Notes: generated by a model from the sequence alone, not told the origin. A stretch of 64,000 nt of DNA from Edaphobacter lichenicola (GCF_025264645.1 NZ_CP073696.1:1984001-2048000), one strand, 5' to 3'. Shown: positions 53,141 through 63,680, numbered from the stretch's first letter. A program made the numbers and translations.

Positions 53141-54382
53141 CTATCTCCGCTGGCGCCCGTTCCCGGCTGGAATTGGAGCAACTCCCATGCGGCGGATCTC
53201 GCTGCCAGCCAAGAGAAACGCACCCACGCCATAGGTGTAGCTTGCAGTCGCTTTAAACGGAGCCGGCTCTGCGCCCGTTTGCTGGATACATCCCAAACGG
53301 CCATCCGAATAGATGTGCCCAACCATGCCAGCCCACGCTTTTTCAACGATTGGCCGGTACATCTTCGCGTCTAAAACACCTTGATTGATTCCCCAAGCCA
53401 GCGCGTAGGTAAACAGTGCTGATCCTGACACCTCGGGTTGAGAGTAGTTGTTCGGATCGAGCAATCCAGCTCGCCAAAGTCCGTCCAAGCCTTGCAGCGA
53501 AGACACCCGCACTGCCATCTCCTTCAACTGTGTTGCGTACTTCTGTCGCGCTGGATCGTCCGGCGGAAGATACTGCAATGTCCGTACGAGACCACCCATC
53601 ACCCACCCGTTGCCTCGCGACCAGAACATCTTCCTGCCGTTCGCCTCGGTCCTAGTCAAGTAATCAGCGTCCCGAGCATAGAGATGCTCCTGCTTGTCGT
53701 AGAGAAGGTCTGAGGTTTTGGCCCACTCCTCGTCGAGATATGCAATGTATCTCCGATCGCCTGTCTCGGCGTACATCCTTGCCCATACGGGAGGCGCCAT
53801 GAACAAAGCATCGCACCACCACCACGGAATACCCTTCCCCGCCTTCTTCGACACATGGGGAGCTGCCAGCAAAGCGTCCAACTCCGTACGCGTCGGTGCC
53901 ATCATCGCAGGATTTTTCTTTAGCAGATAAAGCTCAAGGTACGTTTGCCCGACACTCTGATCGTCTGCGTCTGGTAAATGCGAGCGGAGCTGCCAGTCAA
54001 ATTTCTTCCCCATCTCTTCCATAGCATCGCGATACTTTGCATCGCCCAACGAATCCGAGGCCGCCATAAAGCCGCTGTAAAGCACACTCCAGGTCCATAT
54101 TCGGTCAAAGTACGGTTGCGATCTCTCCAGCTGCCAATTTGCGACCTTGCGCATGGCTGCACTCACAGAAGATGGATCCAGTGACGGAGACAAGTCCTTC
54201 GCGATCGGGCCACCGTCGTCGGGATCGTCTCCAAAATGCCGCGAATTGTCTTTTGCTATTCCAGCTATCTGCTGCGGAGTCGCGTGCTCGATCGACACTT
54301 GCTGCGCAACACCTTGTGAGCCGAAGCCAACCAGAAAAACACTTAGCGCCACAATGCTGGATCTACTCCGAAAACAAACCAC
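53141..54382 (-). CDS. secreted GH105/GH88 unsaturated rhamnogalacturonyl hydrolase
   Basis: 413 aa. The signal peptide is IVALSVFLVGFGSQGVAQQ. The alpha6/alpha6 barrel of the family shows the conserved WTWSVLYSGFMAASD, DADDQSVGQTYLELYLL (catalytic Asp region), IPWWWCDALFMAPPVWARM, KMFWSRGNGWVMGGLVRTL, PEVSGSALFTYALAWGIN and ASYTYGVGAFLLAGSE. It removes unsaturated galacturonate from rhamnogalacturonan-lyase products. It begins 87 bp after TonB receptor 2 ends and precedes galK on the same strand, so pectin is the likely target of the locus. Confidence 0.93.
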   Translation of the reverse strand: MVCFRSRSSIVALSVFLVGFGSQGVAQQVSIEHATPQQIAGIAKDNSRHFGDDPDDGGPIAKDLSPSLDPSSVSAAMRKVANWQLERSQPYFDRIWTWSVLYSGFMAASDSLGDAKYRDAMEEMGKKFDWQLRSHLPDADDQSVGQTYLELYLLKKNPAMMAPTRTELDALLAAPHVSKKAGKGIPWWWCDALFMAPPVWARMYAETGDRRYIAYLDEEWAKTSDLLYDKQEHLYARDADYLTRTEANGRKMFWSRGNGWVMGGLVRTLQYLPPDDPARQKYATQLKEMAVRVSSLQGLDGLWRAGLLDPNNYSQPEVSGSALFTYALAWGINQGVLDAKMYRPIVEKAWAGMVGHIYSDGRLGCIQQTGAEPAPFKATASYTYGVGAFLLAGSEIRRMGVAPIPAGNGRQRR

Positions 54383-54469
54383 CTTTAGACTCCTTTATTG
54401 GGGAAATTAAGAGAAAAGCGGACAGATGCAGGAATCGCAACCTGTCCACTTCAAAGAACGCAGTCAATG

Positions 54470-57400
54470 TTAGAAGTTCACACGACCTGCCAACTGGAAG
54501 TCGCGATTTCCCTTAGCAGAACCTACGGTGCCAAAGTTCGAAGCGGCCGCTGCAGTAGGGCTAGCCGTCGGATCGACCCACGCGGTAGAGATTCCACCGA
54601 ACGTAACCTTGTTGGGCACATTCAAGCAGTCCACCTCAAAGATGAACTTTACGCGCTCCTGCGTAATATTGAAGGTGCGCCGCAGACTTGCATCGAGCTC
54701 GTATGTGCTCGGGTTCCATAATTGGTAGGGCGCAGTGCGCGGGGCATCACCAATCTTGGTGATAGAGGTCTGCCCCGGCGCGGTGGTGCCGTAGTTATTT
54801 GGTACAGAGAAGGCATTGAGGTTGATGTACTGGATGCCCCCCTTGCTTGGCGCTGCACCCAGCTTGGCAGCCGTGATCCCTTTGCCCCAACCATGATTTA
54901 TGCGAGCTGAGCCGCTAAAGTTAGGATTCACATCTGGCATGCATTGTCCCTGCCCGGGAGAATTGCATCCCGCATAGGTGACCGCCAGGGGTACACCAGA
55001 CCCGTACGTGAAGATGCTGGATAGTTGCCAGCCACCCGCAAGTGCACGCACCAGGAGATGGTCACCACCAAAACCGCTTTGACCAAACGGCAACTTATAA
55101 ACTCCGTAGGCGGCGAGATTCTGTGGCGCAGCAACTATTGTGTACGAACGGTCGGCGCGACCTTGACGATAGCCAACTCCATTCGAGGTGGCTGCAGCAG
55201 GTGTATCAAAGCCGGTGCGAAAGGTATTGTCATCTCCGAGATTTTTCGAATACGTGTAATTCAGCGTGTAACTAAGCCCCTTCCATTCACGTTGATTGAC
55301 TGTGATCTGGAGTGAGTTGTAGCTGACGTTGCCGACGTTGCCCCACGTGTCTGTCGTTCCGGAGTACTGCGGAAATGCCGTCAACATGTGAGAGATGGAT
55401 GCCGCGGAGCTTTTGGCTGCCGCTGCGGTATAGCCTGCGTAAGGAGTTGCAATTCCTGACATTGCATTCGCGGCAATCGCAATATTTGCTGGAGTAGCCG
55501 GAGCACTGAGTAATGGAGTTGTGCCGTCCGATGCACGCAGCGCACCGAGTGCAGCCAGATAAACCGGGTTCATCTGGCCTGCCCACAGGCCTCGGGCGTT
55601 CGCGCCCGTAGACAGGAAGTGCGCATTGCTGCCCACGTAATCCACAGTAAGTGTTAGGTCTTTCGTCACGGCGCGTTGGATGCCGAAGTTGTAGAAATTA
55701 ACTTCCGGGGCACGCCCCGATAAGTATGGATCAGCATAGCCAGGAGCAGCGCCAGCAGCTTGGACAGCGCCCGAGCTATTGATGTAGTTACCTGTTCCGA
55801 TGCTCAAGCTTGCGGCACTTGGCGTTGCAGGCGCCGGCAGTTGGAATCCGGGTCCGCCGAATGCTGTATTGCTGCTGTCGAGATAATAGGAAGGGGCGGC
55901 CGTTACACCAGTCGTTTGAGCTGAAGGCAAGACAAGATTAGCGGTGAAACCTGCCTGACTCGTGCCAGTGCCCGCGCCGGCACGTCCACCCACGCCACCT
56001 GCCCGCGAGTACACAAGAGCATACCCACCACGAATAACTGTCTTGTCATCATAGGAATAGGCAAAGCCGAGGCGCGGACCCCAGTTTTTCATGTAGGTAT
56101 GTACCGGCGTTCTGCACTGGCAACTGATGCTCGCACCACGATTGCCCGCAAACTCAAGTACGCCAGGGGTGCCGGTAACGGGATTGGTGCCATTCGGATT
56201 GAGATAGCTCCAACGATCCTGAACCTCTTCATAGGGTGGGAAGTAGTCATATCGAAGGCCGAGATTCAGCGTCAGTTTTTGAGTCGCCTTCCAGTCGTCT
56301 TGGAAATATGGGGAGATGGGACGATAGCGACCGCCCTCTTCACTGAACGACTGAATCGTTGTGGATGAACTATTGATTGCGCCAAGAAGATAGCTGGCAT
56401 AGGAGTAACCAGTTTTAGTGCTGCTGATTGAGGTTCCGCTATAGTCGGCGGTATCGTTCGGACTAAACACGGTCGTGAAGATGCCGGACGGCCCGAGCTG
56501 GGCGGAGACATTGTCCTGGAGCCACTGCATCTGGATGCCGAACGTAAAGGAATGCTTCCCCTTAATCCATTGAAGGTTGTCCACCAGCGTAAACGAGTTC
56601 GGCACAGTAGTCTGGGTCGCGCCGGTAGCACCATTTGAAGTCCATGGGTTTTGAACATTTGGAAACGCTGTGCTGGAGTTGAAGGTGACGCCGGGGAACT
56701 CGTCGGACGCCTGACCTGGAGGCAGGTTTGTGATACCAACATCGGCTGCTGCGCGATAAGGTGCAGCTCCATCCGTAAGCGAAGTGATAGGTTGCGAAAA
56801 CCGCGTAAATCCGAACTTGAATTGATTTACAAGATTCGGCTTGATAACGATGGAGTGCTCAAAATCGATGATGGTCGGCTTAATGGTTGCATATCCGCCA
56901 GCGGTATAAGGGAGAGGAAATACAACACCCGGGGTCGATGCCGGCGCCGGGACGTTGGTTCCAACTGTAAACGGAACATTCGTGCGGCTTCCAAGGGTCA
57001 GAACCACTGAGATACGCTGCGCTGCGGTTATATCGTAGTCAACCTTGCTTAGAAACTCCCAGTTGTCGTATCCCGACGGGACGCCGCCAAGGTAGTTACC
57101 AACAATTCCGCTGTTCGTTGGAGCAGGCAAAAACTTTTGCATATACTGCGTGATCGGCGACAGACGGCTGGCGGGAATTACGTTGAGTGTTGGTAGGCCG
57201 TTCTTCATCCCCATGAAAGGCTGCCTTGTGCAACCTGTAACTGTGCAGGCATTTGTTGCAGGGTCGTAGATGATCGGCGTTGTGCTCGACAGTTCCGTGA
57301 AGTCGCCGCTCCGCATCAAGGTAGTCGGAACTGTCAGGTTGTTTGGGTTGATTCCGTTGCGCCCGTGATATTTGTCGTACGTTGCGAAGAAAAATCCCTT

Positions 57401-58378
57401 CTTATGGGTAAAGGGGATGGGCCCGCCCACGGCACCGACCAGTTCATTCTGATGCTCGACTGGTTTCGTGGCGGGAATTGTGTTTCCGTTGGCGTCCTGC
57501 TGAGTCAGGGCAGGCGCACTGAAGCCCCAGGTGTCGAAGATCGTGTTGCGAACGAAGTCCGCAACCGTACCGTGGTACTGATTGCCACCAGACTTGATGG
57601 TGAAGTTTAATGCGCCAGCGCCCTGATACTCTGCTCCCGGAACACTGGTAAGCACCTGAAACTGATCGATCGCCTCCACGGGAATGGAGTTAGAGACAAC
57701 ACGGTTGTCTCCTTGCTGATTGGCGGTCGTGGTCGGAAGTCCGTCCACGTAGACCTCCGCGATATAGTTGCCCGTTCCCCCAACGATCGGTGCACGTGCA
57801 CTTCCCTGGGCCTGTACACCGGGCAGTAAGGTCGCAAATGCCGTGGGATCACGCTGCTGACCATTCATCTGCAACGGCAGATTCGTATAGGTGGAGTTCT
57901 CGATTACGCCACCTAACGTGGCGCTGGTGGTGTTCAACGCTGGCGGAGCCTCGGTCACCGTAACTGTCTGGTCCTGTCCACCGATCACAAGCGAGATGTT
58001 CAAACCAGTCACCTTCAGAGCATCAACGACTAGATTTTGCTGTTTAAAGGTCTGAAAACCCTTCGCAGTGGCTGTCACCGTATATGTGCCTGGGATGATC
58101 GGGTTGATCTCAAACAGGCCGGCGGAGGATGTTGGGCGAACTGTCGCAACACCACTATCCTGATTCGTGGCAGTGACCTTAGCATCTGGTACGACCGCAC
58201 CAGATGCATCTGTCACCGTTCCCTGGATTGCACCTTGACCGCCAGTCTGGGCAAATATCGGGGTGGCAAACAAGATCAAGCTGACAGTTATAGCCAACAG
58301 CATTGCTGTGATTGCGCTGTTTCGGAGATGACCGTCGCCGATTGATAAATTCTTGCCAAACAGACTTTTCCTTCGCAT
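54470..58378 (-). CDS. TonB-dependent receptor 2, Oar-like with N-terminal carboxypeptidase-regulatory domain
   Basis: 1302 aa. The signal segment is AITAMLLAITVSLILFATPIF, followed by the regulatory Ig-like domain (GAIQGTVTDASGAVVPDAKVT, FEINPIIPGTYTVTATAKGF), a plug with NLPLQMNGQQRDPTAFATLL and VYVDGLPTTTANQQGDNR, and a large beta barrel ending NRDFQLAGRVNF. GGGGAG stands before the ATG. It heads a same-strand series with GH105, galK and galT, so oligosaccharides from pectic side chains are its likely cargo. It is only distantly similar to receptor 1 by eye. Confidence 0.95.
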   Translation of the reverse strand: MRRKSLFGKNLSIGDGHLRNSAITAMLLAITVSLILFATPIFAQTGGQGAIQGTVTDASGAVVPDAKVTATNQDSGVATVRPTSSAGLFEINPIIPGTYTVTATAKGFQTFKQQNLVVDALKVTGLNISLVIGGQDQTVTVTEAPPALNTTSATLGGVIENSTYTNLPLQMNGQQRDPTAFATLLPGVQAQGSARAPIVGGTGNYIAEVYVDGLPTTTANQQGDNRVVSNSIPVEAIDQFQVLTSVPGAEYQGAGALNFTIKSGGNQYHGTVADFVRNTIFDTWGFSAPALTQQDANGNTIPATKPVEHQNELVGAVGGPIPFTHKKGFFFATYDKYHGRNGINPNNLTVPTTLMRSGDFTELSSTTPIIYDPATNACTVTGCTRQPFMGMKNGLPTLNVIPASRLSPITQYMQKFLPAPTNSGIVGNYLGGVPSGYDNWEFLSKVDYDITAAQRISVVLTLGSRTNVPFTVGTNVPAPASTPGVVFPLPYTAGGYATIKPTIIDFEHSIVIKPNLVNQFKFGFTRFSQPITSLTDGAAPYRAAADVGITNLPPGQASDEFPGVTFNSSTAFPNVQNPWTSNGATGATQTTVPNSFTLVDNLQWIKGKHSFTFGIQMQWLQDNVSAQLGPSGIFTTVFSPNDTADYSGTSISSTKTGYSYASYLLGAINSSSTTIQSFSEEGGRYRPISPYFQDDWKATQKLTLNLGLRYDYFPPYEEVQDRWSYLNPNGTNPVTGTPGVLEFAGNRGASISCQCRTPVHTYMKNWGPRLGFAYSYDDKTVIRGGYALVYSRAGGVGGRAGAGTGTSQAGFTANLVLPSAQTTGVTAAPSYYLDSSNTAFGGPGFQLPAPATPSAASLSIGTGNYINSSGAVQAAGAAPGYADPYLSGRAPEVNFYNFGIQRAVTKDLTLTVDYVGSNAHFLSTGANARGLWAGQMNPVYLAALGALRASDGTTPLLSAPATPANIAIAANAMSGIATPYAGYTAAAAKSSAASISHMLTAFPQYSGTTDTWGNVGNVSYNSLQITVNQREWKGLSYTLNYTYSKNLGDDNTFRTGFDTPAAATSNGVGYRQGRADRSYTIVAAPQNLAAYGVYKLPFGQSGFGGDHLLVRALAGGWQLSSIFTYGSGVPLAVTYAGCNSPGQGQCMPDVNPNFSGSARINHGWGKGITAAKLGAAPSKGGIQYINLNAFSVPNNYGTTAPGQTSITKIGDAPRTAPYQLWNPSTYELDASLRRTFNITQERVKFIFEVDCLNVPNKVTFGGISTAWVDPTASPTAAAASNFGTVGSAKGNRDFQLAGRVNF

Positions 58379-58694
58379 TACGGCTCCCCTGAAGCGATTC
58401 AGTTTTTAGCGCATCCAGCATTCACTCATCATTGGTTCGACCAGATTGAGCGAATTAATGACGCGAACGGGAATCTACGAGACTCAGGAAACGAATGTCA
58501 ATAGAAAAATTATTTTCCTGTAAACAGAGAGGTTTTCCGCCATCTCAGGTCGTCTGCTTTCGCTGACACTCTTTGGCCCGCGCGAACAAACCCTTGGTTC
58601 GCAACCTAGGCCGCCTGCAACTTTTAAATGGTTAGGGAATAGTAGAAGAGTCTCTCGAGTATGGAATTACGCCTTGCTCAGCAGTTCTGCAGAC
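58379..58694. other. intergenic region upstream of TonB receptor 2
   Basis: 316 bp between the receptor start and the end of the ABC permease, both on the minus strand. It is AT-rich around 58496-58530 (AGAAAAATTATTTTCC), which fits a promoter. No gene, clear operator or hairpin terminator was recognised. None of the AAACGTTTTC sites occurs here. Confidence 0.5.
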
Positions 58695-61277
58695 TTATTC
58701 CTCTCGGAGAACTTCAAGAGGCTTTCGTCCCAGAATGCGGTGACTTGCGATCCAACCCGTAGCAACCGTCAGAGCGGCGGTCCCCACCAGAGCTCCCACC
58801 GCCCAACCCCACTGGAAATGGTAAGCGACCGTAAGACGCGTCAGCAGTACACGTGCAATGATGTTTGCGAAGAGCACGCCGACAAAGCCAGCAACTAGCC
58901 CCAGCACCGCAAATTCGATGGAAAATACAGTGGCGATACGCCCTCGCGTCGCACCCAGCGTCTTCAGCACGACGACCTCTCGGATTCGGCGGTATCGCGT
59001 TCCTGCGATCGAGCTTGCGAGAATAATAACGCCGGCAAAGATGGAAAACGCTGCGAGAAACTGAATCACATATGTAATTTGAACGACAACCGCACGTACC
59101 GTCTCGAGTGCCTGAGCGACGTTGATCACAGTAACTGTCGGATAAGCGTTATAAAGAGCACGCTGCAGTTCGTCGACATGATTCGGGTCCGCATGAACAC
59201 CACCGTACCAGACGACAGGCAGGCCGGCGAGAGCAGGTTGAGGCAGAATGAACTCCGCCCGCGAGTATGCATGCTGGCCATCGGATTTGGTAAGCGCCAC
59301 GACGGTGGCAATGAACTGGGTGTCCTGCGCGGCGAAGGTGATGTGCGAGCCAACATGGACTCCGAGCCGCTCAGCCTGCCGCTGTTCCACCGCTACGACC
59401 GGGCGTCTTTCGTCAGCGACCCACCAGTTCCCTTCTACCGTTTTTGTGCCGGGAGGTGCAGTGTTCGCCCAGGTGAGATTGATCGAACGCAACATTCGCT
59501 TCGGAAAGTTCTTCAACTTCGCCTCGTTTGCCGGTACACCATCGATCTCGACGATGCGAGATGAAACCACAGGAAGCAATTCGGGGGGTGCCGTCACACT
59601 TTGCTGCGATGTCAATAGCTTTCGGATCCCGGCGACCTCCTCGTTCGTAATATCGATCAGGAAGACGTTCGGCAGAGTGGGAGCCGCCGATACATGAAGC
59701 TCCGAGACGACAGCCTGCTGTACAAGATAAACAGTCATGATCTGCATCACACCTAACCCGAGTGCAGCGAGTAGTGCGGCAGAAGGGTTACCTGGGCGGT
59801 AGAGGTTCGCGAGACCATGTCGAACCGCGGACGATAGATGAAGTCGGGTTTTTGAAAGGAAGAGCTTCAGCCCCGCGAGCACGGCAACAGACGCAACCAA
59901 CAAAACTATAAGTACGGCGACCAGGCCTGCCGAGAAGACCTCACCAACAACGAGAGAGTCGCTCAGCGTGGTGGCAATCGCTGCGAGGCCGATGAGGATC
60001 ATCAGGGCAGCTCCCAGTTGTGCCAGATTTTTTGTGATCTTGCGCCAGATCGCGGTCACAAACGGATCATCGTTATCTTCAACGGCTCTGCGAAGAATCA
60101 GAATGGGGCGCACACCGCGTATGTCGAGCAACGGAGGCAGCGTGAAGAGGAGAGTCGTCAGGATACCTGCGGCAAGTCCGGTAATGACAGTTCGAAACTG
60201 CACATGAAGTTCAGTATCGACATGGATGAGCTTCGCCAGGAGATACGGAAAGCTAAGCTGCACACCAACTCCAAGAGCGACGCCGAGTAGACCTCCGGCC
60301 AAGCCCAGCATGAGCGTCTGCAGAAGATAGATTTTTATAATCTGGCCGGACCGTGCTCCCAGCGACTTCATGATCGCGATCGTATCCAGACGCTGCTGAA
60401 GGTGGGCTCGCATGGCCATCGCCACGCCAATGGCACCAAGCACCAGCGCCACTAGACTCATGAGTGACAACAAGCTCGTTGCCCGATCCAGCCCCTGGGC
60501 TAAAGCCGGGTTTGTCTCCCGGTAATCAATAATTTGTGCCTCTGGCAGGAGCTTTTCCAGGCGCAGCTTCAGATCAGCCACAGCTTTGTCCGAGATGGGT
60601 GCCCCGTTACTTGGCTTGGGGACTCGGAAGAGATAGCGCTGCCCGGCATGGCTTCCTGGTGCCAGCAGGCCGCTGGCGTCCAGCCCTTCGCGCGAGATCA
60701 GCACACGAGGGCCAGCTGCAAAGTTACCTGACAGTCTGTCCGGCTCGTCCACCACAATCGAGGCAATGCGAAAGAGCTGGGTGCCGATCTTCAGTTCGTC
60801 GCCAACCTTGAGATTGAGACGAACGAGAAGATCGTCCGCGACGACCACAGTATTTGCGGTGAGCACGGTCTTCAGTTGACCACCGGGAGCCAGCTGTACC
60901 TCGCCGTAAAACGGATACTTCGCTGGATCAACCGCTTTGAGCGAGACCAACAGTGGATCGAGGGTCTCCGGCGAGGAGGCCATCGAGAGCAGTTCCGTGA
61001 CCGGCGTAATCTCCACTCCGCCAGCGGCAATCTCGTCCAGCGCCTTCTTCTCTTCGGAGGTAGGTTGCTGAAACATCCGCGCTGAGAGATCGGCCGCCAT
61101 GATGCTGCGTGCTCGGTTCAGTAGCGAACTGCGGAATGAGGCTGAGAAGCCGCGCACTCCGGTTAAGGCAGCTACGCCAATCGCAACCGAGAGGATGACA
61201 AAGAAAAACTTGCCGCGAGACGAATGCATCTCGCGGGCGGCGATCTTTGCAGCAGAGCGATAGGAGAGAGTCGCCAT
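58695..61277 (-). CDS. ABC transporter permease, FtsX/YbbP type
   Basis: 860 aa with four-helix FtsX modules: a first helix FFFVILSVAIGVAALTGV, helices around residues 260-400 (LLSLMSLVALVLGAIGVAMA, LLQTLMLGLAGGLLGVALGV), and a final set (LAAFSIFAGVIILASSIAGT, FAVLGLVAGFVGVLFANIIA). Large extracytoplasmic domains lie between them. YbbP-like permeases work with a LolD/YbbA-type ATPase and often sit beside the esterase TesA, exactly as here. The start codon overlaps the ATPase stop by one base (TGATG). The likely role is export or extraction of lipids or lipophilic compounds. Confidence 0.93.
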   Translation of the reverse strand: MATLSYRSAAKIAAREMHSSRGKFFFVILSVAIGVAALTGVRGFSASFRSSLLNRARSIMAADLSARMFQQPTSEEKKALDEIAAGGVEITPVTELLSMASSPETLDPLLVSLKAVDPAKYPFYGEVQLAPGGQLKTVLTANTVVVADDLLVRLNLKVGDELKIGTQLFRIASIVVDEPDRLSGNFAAGPRVLISREGLDASGLLAPGSHAGQRYLFRVPKPSNGAPISDKAVADLKLRLEKLLPEAQIIDYRETNPALAQGLDRATSLLSLMSLVALVLGAIGVAMAMRAHLQQRLDTIAIMKSLGARSGQIIKIYLLQTLMLGLAGGLLGVALGVGVQLSFPYLLAKLIHVDTELHVQFRTVITGLAAGILTTLLFTLPPLLDIRGVRPILILRRAVEDNDDPFVTAIWRKITKNLAQLGAALMILIGLAAIATTLSDSLVVGEVFSAGLVAVLIVLLVASVAVLAGLKLFLSKTRLHLSSAVRHGLANLYRPGNPSAALLAALGLGVMQIMTVYLVQQAVVSELHVSAAPTLPNVFLIDITNEEVAGIRKLLTSQQSVTAPPELLPVVSSRIVEIDGVPANEAKLKNFPKRMLRSINLTWANTAPPGTKTVEGNWWVADERRPVVAVEQRQAERLGVHVGSHITFAAQDTQFIATVVALTKSDGQHAYSRAEFILPQPALAGLPVVWYGGVHADPNHVDELQRALYNAYPTVTVINVAQALETVRAVVVQITYVIQFLAAFSIFAGVIILASSIAGTRYRRIREVVVLKTLGATRGRIATVFSIEFAVLGLVAGFVGVLFANIIARVLLTRLTVAYHFQWGWAVGALVGTAALTVATGWIASHRILGRKPLEVLREE

Positions 61278-62017
61278 CAGCCATCCGCCAATGTAGCTTC
61301 ACGCGAACCTTCGGTCGGCGCTGGATTGATTTCGTCTCGAATGATTAATCCATCGCGCAGAGTAATTCGCCGGTTCGCGTAGGTTGCCAAGACGGGATCA
61401 TGCGTGACCAGCACTAGGGTTGTACCTTCTGCGCGGTTTAGATTCAGCAATAGCTCGAGCACGTGAGCTCCGTTGGTGGTGTCGAGGTTTCCAGTCGGCT
61501 CGTCGGCAAGAACAATGGGGGGCCTGAGAATGAATGCTCGTGCCAGAGCCACTCGCTGTTGCTCGCCTCCGGAGAGCTGTACTGGATAATGATCCATGCG
61601 GTCACCGAGGCCCACACTGGATAGCAGTTCCCGCGCCCTTGGGAGACCGCTCTCCTTCGCGTCAGCGTTCAATTCATGCGGCAGCAGGACGTTCTCGAGC
61701 GCTGTGAGTGTTGGAATTAGCTGATATGACTGAAAGACGAAGCCGATCGTTTTGCCTCGCACCTGCGCAAGCTTGTCTTCCGCGAGATAACTGATGGCGG
61801 TCCCGTTCAGGAAGACGTTTCCTTCGCTGGGGGTATCGAGTCCCGCCATCAAACCAAGTAAGGTCGACTTGCCGCTCCCGCTCGACCCCATGATTGCAGC
61901 AAACTGTCCGCGTGGGATGGTAAAGTCCAGGCCCTTCAGAATATCCACTGTGCGGTTACCGTTACGGATCGACTTGCGAAGGCCTTCAACAGAGATCATG
62001 GGAGTTATTGGCGTCAA
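61277..62017 (-). CDS. ABC transporter ATP-binding protein (LolD/YbbA-like)
   Basis: 246 aa. Walker A is [18 protein letters not shown], the Q-loop is [19 protein letters not shown], the signature is [16 protein letters not shown], Walker B is [13 protein letters not shown], and the switch His is in [11 protein letters not shown]. It starts the two-gene operon with the FtsX-type permease. It is divergent from the SGNH esterase gene with only 51 bp between the start codons, an arrangement like the ybbA-tesA pair of enterobacteria. Confidence 0.96.
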   Translation of the reverse strand: MTPITPMISVEGLRKSIRNGNRTVDILKGLDFTIPRGQFAAIMGSSGSGKSTLLGLMAGLDTPSEGNVFLNGTAISYLAEDKLAQVRGKTIGFVFQSYQLIPTLTALENVLLPHELNADAKESGLPRARELLSSVGLGDRMDHYPVQLSGGEQQRVALARAFILRPPIVLADEPTGNLDTTNGAHVLELLLNLNRAEGTTLVLVTHDPVLATYANRRITLRDGLIIRDEINPAPTEGSREATLADG

Positions 62018-62068
62018 CTTCGGGTTTCTCCTTCTTCGGCAACAGCTCGCTTTTGTTACTTTGTAGAG

Positions 62069-62785
62069 ATGCGGAGAACGGAATCTATAGTTATTCTAGC
62101 GGTCGTGGCGCTTTCACTTCTTGGTTGCCGAGCCGATACAACGCCAAAGCCTCCCGAGAGAGCGGACACCAACCGGTCGATCCCTGAAACCGCTCCTCCT
62201 ACGCCTGCGCCAAAGGCGACGCAAGCGATGGATAAGAGGCCCGTGGTGGTCTGCTTTGGCGACAGTCTTACTGCAGGCTACGGAACCGACCTCGGCCAGA
62301 GCTACCCTGACTATCTACAAAAAGATCTGAACGCAGAGGGTTATAACTACCGCGTCGTAAACGAGGGCATCAGCGGTAATACCACCAAGGATGGCGTCAA
62401 TCGTCTCGACAGCATTCTTGCGTTGAAGCCCGCGGTTGTCGTAGTTGAGTTTGGAGGGAATGACGGCCTGCGCGGTCTCCGAATTGACGACTCGCGCACC
62501 AACATGGACAAGATTGTCGGCACGTTGAAGGCAAGTGGAACGAAGGTAGTGCTTGCTGGAATTACGCTCCCCCCGGATTACGGCCCCGACTACATCAAGC
62601 AGTTCAATGATACCTATGCGATGCTTGCGACGAAGTATCGGGTACCGTTGCTCCCATTCTTATTGAATGGTGTCTTTGGCGTCGACGGAATGATGCAGGC
62701 TGACAAAACCCATGCAACAAGCAAAGGGAATGAAGTAGTCGCGCGAAACGTTCTCCCGCTTCTACTTCCACTTCTCAAGAAATGA
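62069..62785 (+). CDS. SGNH-hydrolase arylesterase/thioesterase (TesA-like)
   Basis: 238 aa. The lipoprotein signal peptide is probable (ILAVVALSLLGCRADTT, Cys near residue 21), followed by a Pro-rich linker and a linker of about 40 residues. Catalytic blocks are VVCFGDSLTAGYGTD (nucleophile Ser), NEGISGNTTKDG (Gly), EFGGNDGLRGL (Asn) and the final DKTHATSKGNEVVA (Asp-His). The sequence is very close in layout to TesA/ArylE esterases acting on lysophospholipids, thioesters and aryl esters in the periplasm. It converges with truB with only 3 bp between stops. Confidence 0.95.
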   Translation: MRRTESIVILAVVALSLLGCRADTTPKPPERADTNRSIPETAPPTPAPKATQAMDKRPVVVCFGDSLTAGYGTDLGQSYPDYLQKDLNAEGYNYRVVNEGISGNTTKDGVNRLDSILALKPAVVVVEFGGNDGLRGLRIDDSRTNMDKIVGTLKASGTKVVLAGITLPPDYGPDYIKQFNDTYAMLATKYRVPLLPFLLNGVFGVDGMMQADKTHATSKGNEVVARNVLPLLLPLLKK

Positions 62786-62788
62786 AAC

Positions 62789-63661
62789 TTAGCCAAGAAC
62801 AACGATCGGTTGCATCAAAGTCCCGGCTATGCGTCGAGCTATTGCGAGAAGATCCGTCGGAGTCGTAAATACTTTGATCAACGGAGCTTGTGAAAAATCA
62901 GGTAGGTTCACCTGCATTCCATTTCGCAAGCGCCCTGCCAATTGATCGTCCACGGTAACCGACGGCATTTCAGTCAAAAGCGTCCGTGGATGCGGCAGCA
63001 GTGCTTCCAAATCGACAATGGATGAGTTCTTGAGCTGATCGATCGTGATCGATTGCTCAAGTGTGAATGCGCCAGCGCAGGTGCGACGCAAGCTTGAGAG
63101 ATGGGCGCCACACTGCGCCAATTGACCCAACTCGTGGGCCACCGAGCGAACATAGCCACCGGCAGAGACAGACATTGCAAAAGCCACGGTGTCGCGATCG
63201 AGCGATGTCAGTTCAAAGTTGTGAATCGTGATTCGGGCTGGCTTGACTGCGACTTCCGCTCCTGCCCGCGCAAGCTTATGAGCGGCAACGCCGTTTATCT
63301 TTTTTGCAGAGAAGATGGGAGGTAGCTGGTCCAACTCTCCTCGGAACCTGCGACTAAGTACACGCAACTCTTCGAGCGATTGGGTGAGAGGTCGTGCCTC
63401 AGCTGCGGGGATGCCGTCGGCATCGAAGCTGTCGGTGGCAAAGCCAAAGCGAATATGACCTGTGTAGTGTTTATCTGCCTGCCCAAAGAATTGAGCCAAC
63501 CGGGTGTATTTACCGAGAAGGAGCGGCAGGACACCGGTGGCCATGGGATCTAACGTTCCCAGATGCCCAATCGATTTTTCGCCGGTGGCTCGGCGGACAA
63601 TGGCGACTACGTCATGCGAGGTGATGCCGGAGGGTTTATCAAGAACAAGAAGACCATTCAT
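62789..63661 (-). CDS. truB: tRNA pseudouridine-55 synthase
   Basis: 290 aa. The family N-terminus is NGLLVLDKPSGITSHDVVAIV. The catalytic aspartate is in IGHLGTLDPMATGVLPLLLG (about residue 41), with YTGHIRFGFATDSFDADG, PPIFSAKKINGVAAHKLARAG and GGYVRSVAHELGQLAQCGAHL. It isomerises U55 in the T-loop of tRNAs. folE ends 19 bp upstream of its start on the same strand. Confidence 0.97.
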   Translation of the reverse strand: MNGLLVLDKPSGITSHDVVAIVRRATGEKSIGHLGTLDPMATGVLPLLLGKYTRLAQFFGQADKHYTGHIRFGFATDSFDADGIPAAEARPLTQSLEELRVLSRRFRGELDQLPPIFSAKKINGVAAHKLARAGAEVAVKPARITIHNFELTSLDRDTVAFAMSVSAGGYVRSVAHELGQLAQCGAHLSSLRRTCAGAFTLEQSITIDQLKNSSIVDLEALLPHPRTLLTEMPSVTVDDQLAGRLRNGMQVNLPDFSQAPLIKVFTTPTDLLAIARRIAGTLMQPIVVLG

Positions 63662-63680
63662 GCAGTCTCTAGTTTAGCTG

